A stretch of 51,653 nt of DNA from Ensifer sp. LCM 4579 (GTDB taxonomy: Bacteria > Pseudomonadota > Alphaproteobacteria > Rhizobiales > Rhizobiaceae). A program made the position numbers and the translations under genes. Shown here in pieces: positions 1 through 6,851 of this stretch. Below the pieces are notes generated by a model. The model was not told where the DNA came from and made no database searches. It saw only the letters and a list, made by a program, of their open reading frames with translations. Each line of letters starts with the position of its first letter. Within the stretch, counting starts at the first letter, position 1. The DNA lies in the NCBI RefSeq assembly GCF_001854885.1, contig NZ_MDDV01000001.1:139437-191089 (forward strand), written 5' to 3'.

Positions 1-165
1 GCCGGCCGGGATTTTCGCAATCGTGGCGTTGCCATCCTTACCGCCGGCCGTCAGCACGAAGCCGTCGCCGGCGGCGGCAAAGCCCCAATCGGGCGATGCG
101 AGCGCGACGCGGTTGCGGATCGCGTCCAGGCGCCTTTGCTGCGGGCTGCCCTCTGGGTGGTTCAT
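1..165 (-). CDS. Phage early protein, N-terminal part (runs off left edge)
   Basis: Only the first 55 codons are in the window; the gene continues leftward past position 1. It starts at ATG 165-163, which overlaps the stop codon of the neighbouring DUF4326 gene in an ATGA arrangement. The visible residues begin MNHPEGSPQQRRLDAIRNRV and continue with a Trp- and Gly-rich stretch around residues 27-45. This resembles small phage proteins that open with a short amphipathic helix, but I do not recognise a function. It is the last visible gene of the leftward early operon, so that operon extends beyond the window. Confidence 0.6.
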   Translation of the reverse strand, partial: MNHPEGSPQQRRLDAIRNRVALASPDWGFAAAGDGFVLTAGGKDGNATIAKIPAG

Positions 166-494
166 CGGCCGGCCTCGTCGCAAATCGGGCCGTTAGCGAT
201 TTCCAGCAGCACATCGGCGTGGCACGGCGCGCCTGGCTTGCACCAGCAGGCGAGGTTCTTGCCTCGCAGTTCACGTCTGACGTCCTCGACGGAAAAATTC
301 AGGATGCCACCACGAAGATCACGGGCGAAGGCTCTGACAGCGCCTTCATGCCCGTGTGTAGTGACAAGGTTAGGGTTGCCCCACTTGCCCGGCCTGGCGA
401 CGTTGACGGCCGGCAGGCCATTGGTGGCGAGCGAGCGTGCCTGCAAGTCGAAGCCCTTGCGGCGGGAAAGCTGAAGGCGCACGGGTTTTTTCAT
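162..494 (-). CDS. DUF4326 domain protein
   Basis: This 110-residue protein carries the hallmarks of DUF4326: an N-terminal segment with PGKWGNPN near residues 35-42 and the C-terminal signature GKNLACWCKPGAPCHADVLL near residues 78-97. The family is common in phages and mobile elements; its biochemical role is not established. The Cys/His cluster suggests metal binding, which is inference. It overlaps both neighbours by 4 bases in ATGA junctions, as expected for translational coupling in the leftward operon. Confidence 0.8.
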   Translation of the reverse strand: MKKPVRLQLSRRKGFDLQARSLATNGLPAVNVARPGKWGNPNLVTTHGHEGAVRAFARDLRGGILNFSVEDVRRELRGKNLACWCKPGAPCHADVLLEIANGPICDEAGR

Positions 495-733
495 CGGCGC
501 GTCACCCGATAGAGATGCGTCGCGTATGCGCCGACGGCCTTCCAGTAGACGGCCATCGGCCCCTTGTTTCGGCGCCAGCTCTCTTGCGCTCTGGCGCGCG
601 CATCAACCGAAAGTTCCCTCAATACGGCGGCAAGGGCGTCCCTTGCTTCCGGCGGCAACGCTGCGATGCGCTGCGATGCCGGAAGCGCCAGCACGGGATT
701 TCTGACGGCGGGATTCGACGAGCGATCGCTCAT
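491..733 (-). CDS. Hypothetical phage protein (80 aa)
   Basis: A short, Arg- and Ala-rich basic protein with no family I recognise. It is supported by gene packing: the start ATG 733-731 overlaps the stop of the upstream gene and its own stop overlaps the start of the DUF4326 gene, both with 4-base ATGA junctions. Predicted mostly helical from composition. No signal peptide or membrane segment is visible, so it is probably cytoplasmic. Confidence 0.6.
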   Translation of the reverse strand: MSDRSSNPAVRNPVLALPASQRIAALPPEARDALAAVLRELSVDARARAQESWRRNKGPMAVYWKAVGAYATHLYRVTRR

Positions 734-1053
734 TGCCGCCGCACTCCCGTAGCCGCCATCGCGTCGCCATTCGCCTTGATCTCATCCGCGATGCGGAAGG
801 CTTCCGGCAGGAACGCGCGGACTGTGCGGATCAGCAGTTTCCGCGAATTCGTGCGGGCCGTGAACGCGCGCATCATACAGGCGAGCGCGACCGTCATCGC
901 GACCATGGCTGCCCGCAATTGATCCAACTCACTCAGTTGCTTGTAGCTGTCCGAGTGCATCGACTGCTCGACAACGGTCAGGATCTGAACGCGCATCGCT
1001 TCGATCGTTGCGTCGAAAGGGTCGTTCGGGTCGAAAGGTCCACGCTCGATCAC
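730..1053 (-). CDS. Hypothetical phage protein (107 aa)
   Basis: Unrecognised, probably all-helical protein. Residues 45-70 contain a Met/Ala-rich hydrophobic stretch (AAMVAMTVALACMMRAF) that could be an amphipathic or membrane-associated helix. Both ends are joined to neighbours by ATGA overlaps (1050-1053 and 730-733), so it is almost certainly translated as part of the leftward operon. Function unknown. Confidence 0.6.
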   Translation of the reverse strand: MIERGPFDPNDPFDATIEAMRVQILTVVEQSMHSDSYKQLSELDQLRAAMVAMTVALACMMRAFTARTNSRKLLIRTVRAFLPEAFRIADEIKANGDAMAATGVRRQ

Positions 1054-2153
1054 CGCCGCACCTCCGGGAAGCCGTTGTGTTCGATGCCGTCGAGAAGGCG
1101 GCCGGCGGCTTTCTTGCTGACCGGAAGCATGGCAATCATCCGGCCGGGCTCGTAAGCGAACCTTTTAAATTCGCCATTCGGGGCGGCGATGAAGGTGCCG
1201 TCCCAGTCGCCGGCTAACTCGGTTCCGTCGTGGATGGTGATGTCGACCGGCTTGTGTTGGCCCCATTGCTTGAACAGGAACGGCACACCTGCCGCAGTGC
1301 ACTGGTCGCGCAGCGCGCGGGCCCAGTCGGGATGCATCGGCCGGGCGTCGGCGCCGCTCTCGCCGCCGGCGACGACCCAGTCGAGTTTCGGGTCTGGCTG
1401 CCTAAAGATACCCGTTATGCTCTGTTCGCCATCAGAAGCGAGACCTGTGAGCGCATCGAAATGAAGCCGGCAGCCATCGCGCTCGCCGTCATCAACCCAG
1501 GTCAGGTCGACAGGCCCCAGCAGCGGCTCGGCGCTGATCCAGCGGATGGCGGCAGGCGTGTCGAGCAGGAGCGGGATGCGCTCGTCGGCGCTCTTCTGAT
1601 CCTCGACCGAGACGCCAAGCCAGACGTTCGGCAGGGGCAGGTGCGGCCAGCGGCCGGGGGACGGGATGTCGAATTCGAACTGCACTTGCGTGGCGACAAG
1701 ACGATGCTCCAGCAGTTTGCCGGTCAGATAGTCCCGCATCCGATCCGGCCGCTTCGTCAGCACCTGGAAGGTGTGCTGCGGGCAGAGCGGCATGATGGCG
1801 AACACCTGGTCGATCCACTCGTCAGGCACGCCCTCAGCGAAGAGATCGCCATGGGCGCAGACGAAGATCATCCGCGGCTTCGTCCACTTGAGCGGCTGGT
1901 CGAGCCATTCGCGGTTGAAGCGCATCTCGCCGGTCCAGACCGGGTTGCCTTTCTTTGATCCCTGTCGGGCTCCGCCCTCCACGCCTCTTGCCTTCGTGTC
2001 CTTCGTCAGGCCCTTGCGGCTCGGATGGTTTTTCAGCCGCGTGCCGGCGAGCTTCATCGCGTAGCAGTTTGTGCAGCCCGGCGAGACGACGGCGCAGCCG
2101 GTGATCGGGTTCCAGGTGGCGTCGGTCCATTCGATCTTGGTGTTGTCAGCCAT
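1050..2153 (-). CDS. DUF5131 (phage Gp37/Gp68) family protein
   Basis: This 367-residue protein has the Gp37/Gp68 (DUF5131) N-terminal signature: KIEWTDATWNPITGC at residues 5-19, then SPGCTNCYAMKLAG with the characteristic cysteine cluster. That cluster resembles an iron-sulfur site of radical-SAM-like proteins. Downstream blocks, including VLTKRPDRM and WVVAGGESGADARPMHPDWA, are also typical. The family occurs in phages and mobile elements; a nucleic-acid or nucleotide modification role is possible but not shown here. Start ATG 2153-2151 overlaps the upstream gene by 8 bases. It is the largest gene of the leftward operon. Confidence 0.85.
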   Translation of the reverse strand: MADNTKIEWTDATWNPITGCAVVSPGCTNCYAMKLAGTRLKNHPSRKGLTKDTKARGVEGGARQGSKKGNPVWTGEMRFNREWLDQPLKWTKPRMIFVCAHGDLFAEGVPDEWIDQVFAIMPLCPQHTFQVLTKRPDRMRDYLTGKLLEHRLVATQVQFEFDIPSPGRWPHLPLPNVWLGVSVEDQKSADERIPLLLDTPAAIRWISAEPLLGPVDLTWVDDGERDGCRLHFDALTGLASDGEQSITGIFRQPDPKLDWVVAGGESGADARPMHPDWARALRDQCTAAGVPFLFKQWGQHKPVDITIHDGTELAGDWDGTFIAAPNGEFKRFAYEPGRMIAMLPVSKKAAGRLLDGIEHNGFPEVRR

Positions 2154-2385
2154 GGGTGACGACCTCCGGCATAGGCCTGTCGCCTTGAAGTACGATCAGC
2201 TCGGCGAGCCCGCGAAGATAGTCGTTGCCATAGGTGCTGCGGCCATAGTCTGCCGCAACTTGCACCAGTACCGAACAGCATTCATCGATTTCCATTCCGC
2301 GCATCTGCGCTGCAAGGATCGCGTCGGAAACAGCATTCGCGAGATCGGTGAAGTTCGGGCCTCGGCCCAGCGAGTATTCAGCCAT
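2146..2385 (-). CDS. Hypothetical phage protein (79 aa)
   Basis: Acidic, helical-looking small protein beginning MAEYSLGRGPNFTDLANAVS. No family recognised. It overlaps the next upstream gene by 8 bases and DUF5131 by 8 bases, which fits the dense overlap of this operon. Probably cytoplasmic. Confidence 0.6.
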   Translation of the reverse strand: MAEYSLGRGPNFTDLANAVSDAILAAQMRGMEIDECCSVLVQVAADYGRSTYGNDYLRGLAELIVLQGDRPMPEVVTHG

Positions 2386-2614
2386 CGGCCTTCTCCCGGA
2401 TAACCTTGATCTTGCGAACGGCGCCGTCGGGGAGGCTGCGGCGGGTGGTGGCGAGCTGGCGGGCTTCGCTGCTGTTCCTGGCGCGGACGTCGATCGGCTC
2501 GACGAGGGGATCGTGGAAGTGGACGCGGAAGGGGAGGATCTCGGACATGGCGATGCTCTCTGCTGCCTTGTTGAATGCCGCGATCGCGGCGCGGTGCGGG
2601 GTGCCGATGCTCAT
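2378..2614 (-). CDS. Hypothetical phage protein (78 aa)
   Basis: Small protein of unknown function. Its start ATG 2614-2612 overlaps the stop of the 35-codon gene upstream (ATGA at 2611-2614), and its end overlaps the next gene by 8 bases. The C-terminal part is rich in Arg and Lys. No known domain seen. Confidence 0.6.
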   Translation of the reverse strand: MSIGTPHRAAIAAFNKAAESIAMSEILPFRVHFHDPLVEPIDVRARNSSEARQLATTRRSLPDGAVRKIKVIREKADG

Positions 2615-2718
2615 GGTGCGGCGCTCCAGTGGCGGAAGATGCGGAGCTGCTCTTCCAGGATGATCAGCGGCAGTTGATAGGGCGCGAACCAGAGGGAGGA
2701 GAGGAGGATGATCGGCAT
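2611..2718 (-). CDS. Tiny hydrophobic phage protein (35 aa)
   Basis: A 35-codon gene that a length cutoff would drop. The N-terminal half (MPIILLSSLWFAPYQLPLII) is hydrophobic, then the chain turns amphipathic (EEQLRIFRHWS). ATG 2718-2716 directly abuts the TAG of the 193-codon gene (2719-2721), and its TGA (2613-2611) overlaps the ATG of the next gene as ATGA. Without it there would be a 104-base hole in an otherwise gapless operon. A membrane-associated micropeptide is likely; function unknown. Confidence 0.6.
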   Translation of the reverse strand: MPIILLSSLWFAPYQLPLIILEEQLRIFRHWSAAP

Positions 2719-3300
2719 CTAACGAGCCTCTGCCTTAGCGGCGGCGCGGTCCAGGCGCTCGATCTCGGCGACGATCAGGGCGGCGGCTTTTACGAGCATC
2801 CGGCGCGGGTCCGCCGGTTTCCACCATTCACTATCCCAAGGCCAGAATAGGGGAAAAGCGCCGGTCCGGATTACAGCCTCTCGATGGGTCTCCGTCGTGG
2901 TTGAATGGTGCGCGTAACACGCCGCCGCTTTGGCCAACTCCCCTTTGGTGTGGCCGTCATCGTGCTCCGCCGTCCATCCTTCGCCTTCGATCTGGCGCCG
3001 GCGCTCGGCGATGACGTCTTCGATCGCTTTTGTCTGTCTCGCCGCAAGCGCGGCCTCCGCCGCCTTCAGCCGCTCCAGATCGGCCTTGTGACAGGCGATG
3101 GATTCTTCGAAGAGGTTGTAGAGATCGCCGACGATCTCGGCGGGGTCCTCGGCCGGCGACCAGCCTTCGATCAGGCTGACGGGCGACGTAACGGCGTCGA
3201 TGGCCTCCATCAGCGACGAGCCGACCTTGGCCATGTCGATCAGCTCCTCGACGGTCGTGAGGCCTGTCAGCGCCAGAGCGTCTTTCAAAGGGTCGCTCAT
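2719..3300 (-). CDS. Phage protein with ERRRQIxxEGW-x-EHDD motif
   Basis: This 193-residue protein has an Ala-rich helical N-terminal half. The second half carries the phage motif ERRRQIEGEGWTAEHDD, followed by HTKGELAKAAACYA, and then a Trp-rich WPWDSEWWKP segment. I have seen this motif arrangement in many phage early proteins of unknown function; a His/Glu/Asp cluster of this sort could bind metal, which is inference. It lies 3 bases downstream of its neighbour and directly upstream of the 35-codon gene. Confidence 0.7.
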   Translation of the reverse strand: MSDPLKDALALTGLTTVEELIDMAKVGSSLMEAIDAVTSPVSLIEGWSPAEDPAEIVGDLYNLFEESIACHKADLERLKAAEAALAARQTKAIEDVIAERRRQIEGEGWTAEHDDGHTKGELAKAAACYAHHSTTTETHREAVIRTGAFPLFWPWDSEWWKPADPRRMLVKAAALIVAEIERLDRAAAKAEAR

Positions 3301-3303
3301 CGC

Positions 3304-3552
3304 TCAAGCCCTCCCGGACTGCAGCGATTGGCCTTCAAAGCGAGCGGTGATTTCCTTGAGTGCAGCGACGATATCGCTGCGATCGGCATTCGAGACGTAA
3401 TTGATGCGGTTGCCGGCTTCGCCGTCGAACGGGAAGATGAGCACCACGAAGCAGTTCTTCTTCGGCCGCTGCTGACCGTTCAGGGTCTCGTCGAGCGCCT
3501 GGGCGATCGTCTTCATGACTTCGACGGTTTCTACGCGCTTGGAACTGCTCAC
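3304..3552 (-). CDS. Hypothetical phage protein (82 aa)
   Basis: Small protein with a central hydrophobic strand (NCFVVLIFPFDGEAG) followed by RINYVSNADRSDIVAALKEI. This pattern recurs in phage early regions, but no function is established as far as I know. Start overlaps the upstream gene (3549-3552). Confidence 0.65.
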   Translation of the reverse strand: MSSSKRVETVEVMKTIAQALDETLNGQQRPKKNCFVVLIFPFDGEAGNRINYVSNADRSDIVAALKEITARFEGQSLQSGRA

Positions 3553-3920
3553 AGGCCTCCCTCCTTCGCGCTTCGCGCTTCGGAGGGCGCGGCCATCGCC
3601 TTGACGTGCATGGTGACGCGCGGAACCGAGATCGGGCGGACGTCATAGCCGCCGGTCTCGCGCGCGGCCTTGGTGAAGATGACGGTCCGCCGATCGTCCT
3701 CGCGGATGCCGCGATGCGCTGCGGCGCTCCAGCCCCAGCGGCGCTCGGCGACATAGTCTCGCATGACGAATTCTGCGACGCCGAAAGCGGCCGCCAGGCG
3801 CGTGATCGTCATGCCGGCCAGATAGCCGTCGCGCACGGCCGGTTCCTTGAGGAGTGCCTGCGAGGTGGCAAGGCCGGTGGCCGGACGATGGTTGCGGACG
3901 CTGTGCAGGTTGGCGGTCAT
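3549..3920 (-). CDS. Putative HTH phage protein (123 aa)
   Basis: The central region MTITRLAAAFGVAEFVMRDYV (residues about 37-57) fits a helix-turn-helix, with a glycine or alanine turn between two helices. The rest is basic. It could be a small DNA-binding regulator. The C-terminal tail (ending KEGGL) may be poorly structured. Start and end overlap neighbours by 4 bases. Assignment as DNA binding is inference. Confidence 0.55.
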   Translation of the reverse strand: MTANLHSVRNHRPATGLATSQALLKEPAVRDGYLAGMTITRLAAAFGVAEFVMRDYVAERRWGWSAAAHRGIREDDRRTVIFTKAARETGGYDVRPISVPRVTMHVKAMAAPSEARSAKEGGL

Positions 3921-4126
3921 AGTGCGACCTCCGTTGCCAGCAGCGAAGGGTGAAGCACGGCCATGCCGGCGGCCGGGTCACGCTCCGGCTTGCGCTCGAA
4001 ATAGGCGTGGGCGGATTCGGCAAGCGTGAGGCAGGCGATCTCCTCGACGGGACGCCCGTATTCCTCGGCCACGGCGCGCATGCGCGCCTCGGTCGCCTGG
4101 TCGAGCATGATGGTGATGTGTGACAT
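3917..4126 (-). CDS. Ribbon-helix-helix-like small protein (69 aa)
   Basis: The N-terminus MSHITIMLDQATEARMRAVA fits a ribbon-helix-helix (CopG/Arc) pattern: a short beta-strand with alternating hydrophobics, then helix A, and then a second helix at roughly residues 25-45. Such proteins bind DNA as dimers. No toxin partner is recognisable beside it. The tail after residue 50 is Pro-rich. ATGA overlap with the upstream neighbour. Confidence 0.5.
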   Translation of the reverse strand: MSHITIMLDQATEARMRAVAEEYGRPVEEIACLTLAESAHAYFERKPERDPAAGMAVLHPSLLATEVAL

Positions 4127-4137
4127 GGAAATCCTTT

Positions 4138-4473
4138 CTATGTCCTCACGCGCTGGTCGCGCTCCGGACGGGGCGCGGCATCAGCCGCGACGGGCTCTGC
4201 CCTTGCGGCCTTCGGCCGATCGGGGCGGTTGGGCTGGACGAAAAGGTCGAACCAGAGATCCTGCAGGCGCTCGCGATCGACGCGGTGCATTGCTGCAATG
4301 TCGACGAACAGGCGGTCCGGCGTGGCGTAGCAGTCGAGCAGGGCGGAGCGCTCGGCGACGGTGAGGTCGTGGGCGCGCAGCGTGGCGATCGGGATGGCGG
4401 CGGCCGATAGAGCGCGCTCCAGGCGCGATGCGGCGTTGTGGCCGACGGGGAAGGGGAGCGGGGCGGGCATCAT
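4138..4473 (-). CDS. Hypothetical phage protein (111 aa)
   Basis: The open frame reaches to 4500, but I place the start at ATG 4473-4471 because it overlaps the TGA of the upstream membrane-protein gene (4472-4470) in an ATGA junction. The product has a helical core (residues about 15-70) and a Pro/Ala/Arg-rich C-terminal tail. No family recognised. Confidence 0.55.
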   Translation of the reverse strand: MMPAPLPFPVGHNAASRLERALSAAAIPIATLRAHDLTVAERSALLDCYATPDRLFVDIAAMHRVDRERLQDLWFDLFVQPNRPDRPKAARAEPVAADAAPRPERDQRVRT

Positions 4474-4658
4474 ACCCGCGCCTCCGAGGCGAACTGCCAT
4501 TCCTTGCGCAACGCCGTTTCAGTGGCGAGCGCTGCGCCCATGAGGAGCGCGATCGAAAGCGCGAGGATGGCGCAGGCGAGAAAAAAGCGGCTGGGGCTCG
4601 CCTCGAGGCGCGCCTTGTTGTGGCCGATGAAATGGAGGCATGCGGCGGGCTGTCTCAT
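4470..4658 (-). CDS. Small single-pass membrane protein (62 aa)
   Basis: One clear transmembrane segment, FFLACAILALSIALLMGAAL, lies at about residues 24-43 after a basic N-terminal region that should stay cytoplasmic. A GGAG ribosome-binding site lies about 9 bases before the ATG. The stop overlaps the next start. Function unknown; small inner-membrane proteins in early phage operons sometimes act in superinfection exclusion, but nothing here proves that. Confidence 0.6.
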   Translation of the reverse strand: MRQPAACLHFIGHNKARLEASPSRFFLACAILALSIALLMGAALATETALRKEWQFASEARV

Positions 4659-4685
4659 GGGCGTTGCTCCAGTTTCGGCGGCGCT

Positions 4686-5021
4686 TTACGCGGCGATGCG
4701 TCTGCGGATCTCGGCGAGGGTGGATTTGAGCGCGGCGCTTTCCTCGACGAGCCGGCTGGCGGCGGAGGCGGGCTCCTGCTCGAAGAACTGGCCGATGACG
4801 TCGTTCGGCGTGATGCCGAGCGTCTTGCAGATGAGGATCAGGGCCGAGGTGGAAACGCGGTTCGTGCCCTTCTCGTATTTCTGCATCTGCTGGAAGGTGA
4901 CGCCGACGGCGCTGGCGAGATCGGTCTGAGACAGGCCCTGCGCCTGGCGGAAATGGCGGATGCGCTGGCCGATCCTGATATCGGTTTCGGCGGTGTTGTC
5001 CTTGAGGGAGCCTCTGCTCAT
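4686..5021 (-). CDS. XRE-family transcriptional regulator (111 aa)
   Basis: A classic Cro/CI-type helix-turn-helix occupies residues about 17-70: IGQRIRHFRQAQGLSQTDLA followed by SAVGVTFQQMQKYEKGTNRV. The C-terminal 40 residues look helical and could dimerise. The frame is open to 5114, but the best start is ATG 5021-5019, which has GGAGAA about 8 bases upstream. This regulator is separate from the CI/Cro pair at 5845-6778 and is transcribed inside the leftward operon, so it may feed back on early expression. Confidence 0.8.
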   Translation of the reverse strand: MSRGSLKDNTAETDIRIGQRIRHFRQAQGLSQTDLASAVGVTFQQMQKYEKGTNRVSTSALILICKTLGITPNDVIGQFFEQEPASAASRLVEESAALKSTLAEIRRRIAA

Positions 5022-5032
5022 CGGGTTCTCCG

Positions 5033-5152
5033 TTATGGCTGGAGGAGGAGAAGGAAAGCCAGGTGAAGCGGTAGCGTGAGGATGGCGGCGGCGAGCGCGC
5101 CGCAGACAAGCCACAGGGGAAGCGACTTGCCGCGGCGCGCTCTCTTCGCCAT
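5033..5152 (-). CDS. Tiny single-pass membrane protein (39 aa)
   Basis: A 39-codon gene: a basic N-terminus MAKRARRGKSLPLW followed by an uninterrupted hydrophobic segment of about 20 residues rich in Leu and Ala, ending LLLLQP. ATG 5152-5150, stop TAA 5035-5033. It fills the gap between the XRE gene and the 60-codon gene, with 4 bases to its upstream neighbour. The positive-inside rule predicts the N-terminus in the cytoplasm. Function unknown. Confidence 0.5.
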   Translation of the reverse strand: MAKRARRGKSLPLWLVCGALAAAILTLPLHLAFLLLLQP

Positions 5153-5156
5153 GGCG

Positions 5157-5339
5157 TCACGCCGCTTTCGCCTTGGCGGTGGCAAGCTCGGTGGCACGCT
5201 GGCCGAAGAGCGCGATCTGGCGCTCGGTGAAGCCTTCGCGGATCAGGTCTTCATCGGTGCAGCCGTCGCCGATCGAGCGCATGGCCTCGGCCATTTCGAT
5301 GATCTTGTTTCGGGTGTTGATTCCGCCGTTCGGTTGCAT
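5157..5339 (-). CDS. First gene of leftward operon, hypothetical (60 aa)
   Basis: Promoter-proximal gene of the leftward early operon; product begins MQPNGGINTRNKIIEMAEAM and is helical throughout, with the pattern DEDLIREGFTERQIALFG at residues 29-46 that could be a degenerate HTH. ATG 5339-5337. About 100 bases upstream lie two repressor operators, so its expression should be shut off in the lysogen. Function unknown. Confidence 0.6.
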   Translation of the reverse strand: MQPNGGINTRNKIIEMAEAMRSIGDGCTDEDLIREGFTERQIALFGQRATELATAKAKAA

Positions 5340-5435
5340 GTGCGTCTCCGGGTTGGGGTGGACCCTCCCCTATTGGCGGCGCGGAGACGCTGAACCTGTT
5401 TTCCGCGCCGCCTCTTTGCGGAGGAGGACGAACGC

Positions 5436-5490
5436 GAATATATACGCATACGCATAATCCACAATAGCAAAAATACGCATACGAATATTT
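5436..5490 (-). promoter_or_regulatory. Left operator pair and likely PL promoter
   Basis: Two near-palindromes match the operator in front of cro. Site A at 5441-5456 is TATACGCATACGCATA and site B at 5472-5487 is AATACGCATACGAATA. Site A matches the reverse complement of the cro-side operator (6527-6542) at 15 of 16 positions and site B at 14 of 16. Their centres are 31 bp apart, about three helical turns. On the minus strand a plausible promoter lies within them: TTGTGG, a 16-base spacer and TATATT. Bound repressor would cover it. Confidence 0.65.
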
Positions 5491-5498
5491 TTTGCTAC

Positions 5499-5526
5499 TT
5501 GGCGGAGGTGCCGGCGGCGGTAGAAT
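5499..5526 (+). promoter_or_regulatory. Possible promoter for the 5561 gene
   Basis: TTGGCG (5499-5504), a 16-base spacer and TAGAAT (5521-5526) resemble a sigma-70 promoter. Transcription would start near 5533, about 28 bases before the ATG at 5561. Prediction by eye only. Confidence 0.3.
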
Positions 5527-5560
5527 GCGCCGCTAAGTCGATCAACCGAGGGGATGCCTA

Positions 5561-5848
5561 ATGTCAGCGGTGACGGAATTCGTGATTGTGCCGCCGGAAG
5601 ATATGCGTGAGAGCATACTGGCGGCCGCCGATCGCCTGAAGGCGTGGCTCTCCGGCCGGTTCCCTGGCTACCGGTTTCGCATCGAGACACGACCGCCGCT
5701 CGCCGGCGAGACGTTCCAGGTTATCCCAATCATGAATGCTGGCTCAAATGGGGATGCAATCCGCATGGCTGAGGCGCCGGCGCCGGATTTGCTTGCTGCG
5801 ATAAGGGAGGCCTGTCGGGGGTTCCAGCCCGGTCGGCCCGATGCCTAG
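5561..5848 (+). CDS. Hypothetical protein in the immunity region (95 aa)
   Basis: Lies between the left operators and the CI gene, convergent with CI. The product is a compact alpha/beta-looking protein (MSAVTEFVIVPPEDMRESIL...), no family recognised. A GAGGGG element precedes the ATG by about 6 bases. Its TAG and the CI gene's TAG share the palindrome CTAG at 5845-5848, so the two genes end on the same four bases. The position corresponds to that of lambda rexA/rexB, and the gene may be expressed in the lysogen; that is inference from position only. Confidence 0.6.
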   Translation: MSAVTEFVIVPPEDMRESILAAADRLKAWLSGRFPGYRFRIETRPPLAGETFQVIPIMNAGSNGDAIRMAEAPAPDLLAAIREACRGFQPGRPDA

Positions 5849-6471
5849 TACTTCGTCCATTCCTCGCGGGGGATGCGGAAACGGTAGGGTGCAGCCCATT
5901 CGACCACGACGTCTTCGATATCGGCCGCGTTGGAGCTGGTGAGGGTGAAGAAGCCGGGCGCAGATCCGCGCTTGATTTTCTTGATGAACATGCGGCCGTC
6001 CGCCAGGCGAACAAGACACATCCTGCCAATGAGATCGGCTGGCGGCCGGCCTTCCTTGTGATAGCCGATCAGATCGCCGTCCTCGAAGATAGGCATCTGT
6101 GATTCGCCGCGCACGATGACGGCGCCCGTCCCTTCAGGAATCGGAAAATCCACCTCGACGGTGTCGAGTCCGTCATGCTCCGCATCGTTATAGGGCATCA
6201 CCTCCGCCCCTGCGCCTACATACCCGAAGATACTCACTTTTTGCGTCCAGCCAGTCTCCCAGCCGGTCTCGGACAGGTCGAAGTCGAGATTGTGCTCATC
6301 GGCGAAAGCCTTGAGCTTCGCGATGTGCTCAAACTCTGGTTTTGCTCCAGTTTCCCATCGGGACACGGTTGGTTGCGTCGTGCCGAGAGCATCGGCAAAC
6401 GCGTGTTGTGTCATGCCTGCGAGCGTGCGCAGGCGGCGGATCGCAACCTTCAACTCCATTCGCCAGCGCAT
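5845..6471 (-). CDS. CI-type repressor with LexA-like S24 peptidase domain
   Basis: Prophage repressor of 208 residues. An N-terminal XRE helix-turn-helix (residues about 8-55; GTTQPTVSRWETGAKP is the recognition region) binds operators. A C-terminal S24 self-cleavage domain follows. The cleavage site is Ala87-Gly88 in YVGAGAEV, the nucleophile is Ser124 in RGESQMP, and the general base is Lys164 or Lys165 in MFIKKIK. All key residues are present, so RecA-stimulated cleavage and SOS induction are expected. I chose ATG 6471-6469 because AAGGGGGG ends 7 bases before it; an upstream in-frame start at 6504 lacks this. Divergent from cro by 79 bases. Confidence 0.9.
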   Translation of the reverse strand: MRWRMELKVAIRRLRTLAGMTQHAFADALGTTQPTVSRWETGAKPEFEHIAKLKAFADEHNLDFDLSETGWETGWTQKVSIFGYVGAGAEVMPYNDAEHDGLDTVEVDFPIPEGTGAVIVRGESQMPIFEDGDLIGYHKEGRPPADLIGRMCLVRLADGRMFIKKIKRGSAPGFFTLTSSNAADIEDVVVEWAAPYRFRIPREEWTKY

Positions 6472-6514
6472 ATCAAGACCCCCCTTAAAAACAAAATACA
6501 CCAACGCATATCCC

Positions 6515-6544
6515 TTTACAGTCGCCTATACGTATGCGTATAAA
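6515..6544 (+). promoter_or_regulatory. PR promoter and operator in front of cro
   Basis: TTTACA (6515-6520), an 18-base spacer and TATAAA (6539-6544) form a good sigma-70 promoter. The 16-bp operator TATACGTATGCGTATA (6527-6542) overlaps the spacer and -10 box, so bound CI or Cro would block it. A half-site ACGCATA lies at 6504-6510 on the CI side. Predicted transcription start is around 6551, the A of the cro ATG. Confidence 0.65.
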
Positions 6545-6550
6545 TGCGCC

Positions 6551-6778
6551 ATGAGTGTTATCGCGCACATCCGCAAGAACATCTTCGTAGCTAATCAGGG
6601 TGAGTTCGCCTCAATCGTCGGCGTCACTCAGCCCACGGTTTCGCGCTGGGAGAGAGGGGCCGAGGATTCGATGACGCTGGAGCAAATGGCCCGCATTCGG
6701 GCAGCTGCTGAGAAGCGCGGCATTCAATGGAACGATCGCTGGTTCTTCGAGCCGCCGATCGCGGAGTGCGCACAATGA
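6551..6778 (+). CDS. cro: Cro-like XRE repressor (75 aa)
   Basis: Short HTH protein: MSVIAHIRKNIFVANQGEFA, then SIVGVTQPTVSRWERGAEDS (residues about 21-40), whose recognition helix VTQPTVSRWE closely matches that of the CI protein (TTQPTVSRWE). This implies both bind the same TATACG-N4-CGTATA operators, as in the lambda CI/Cro pair. No Shine-Dalgarno sequence precedes the ATG, and the predicted transcript starts at or within a base or two of it, so translation may be leaderless. The frame is open further upstream (to 6290), but that part overlaps the operator and the CI gene. Confidence 0.8.
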   Translation: MSVIAHIRKNIFVANQGEFASIVGVTQPTVSRWERGAEDSMTLEQMARIRAAAEKRGIQWNDRWFFEPPIAECAQ

Positions 6779-6851
6779 GTGATTCGATGTTCCCCGAGCA
6801 AGGCGCTGGACGTGTGGGTTATCTCCTCCCGCTTGCGCGTCTTGCCGCCTC

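Noticed and set aside
3561..3595. CTTCGCGCTTCGCGCTTCGG short repeat
   Set aside because: Lies in coding sequence encoding a Ser/Ala/Arg-rich tail; a codon-bias effect rather than a regulatory repeat.
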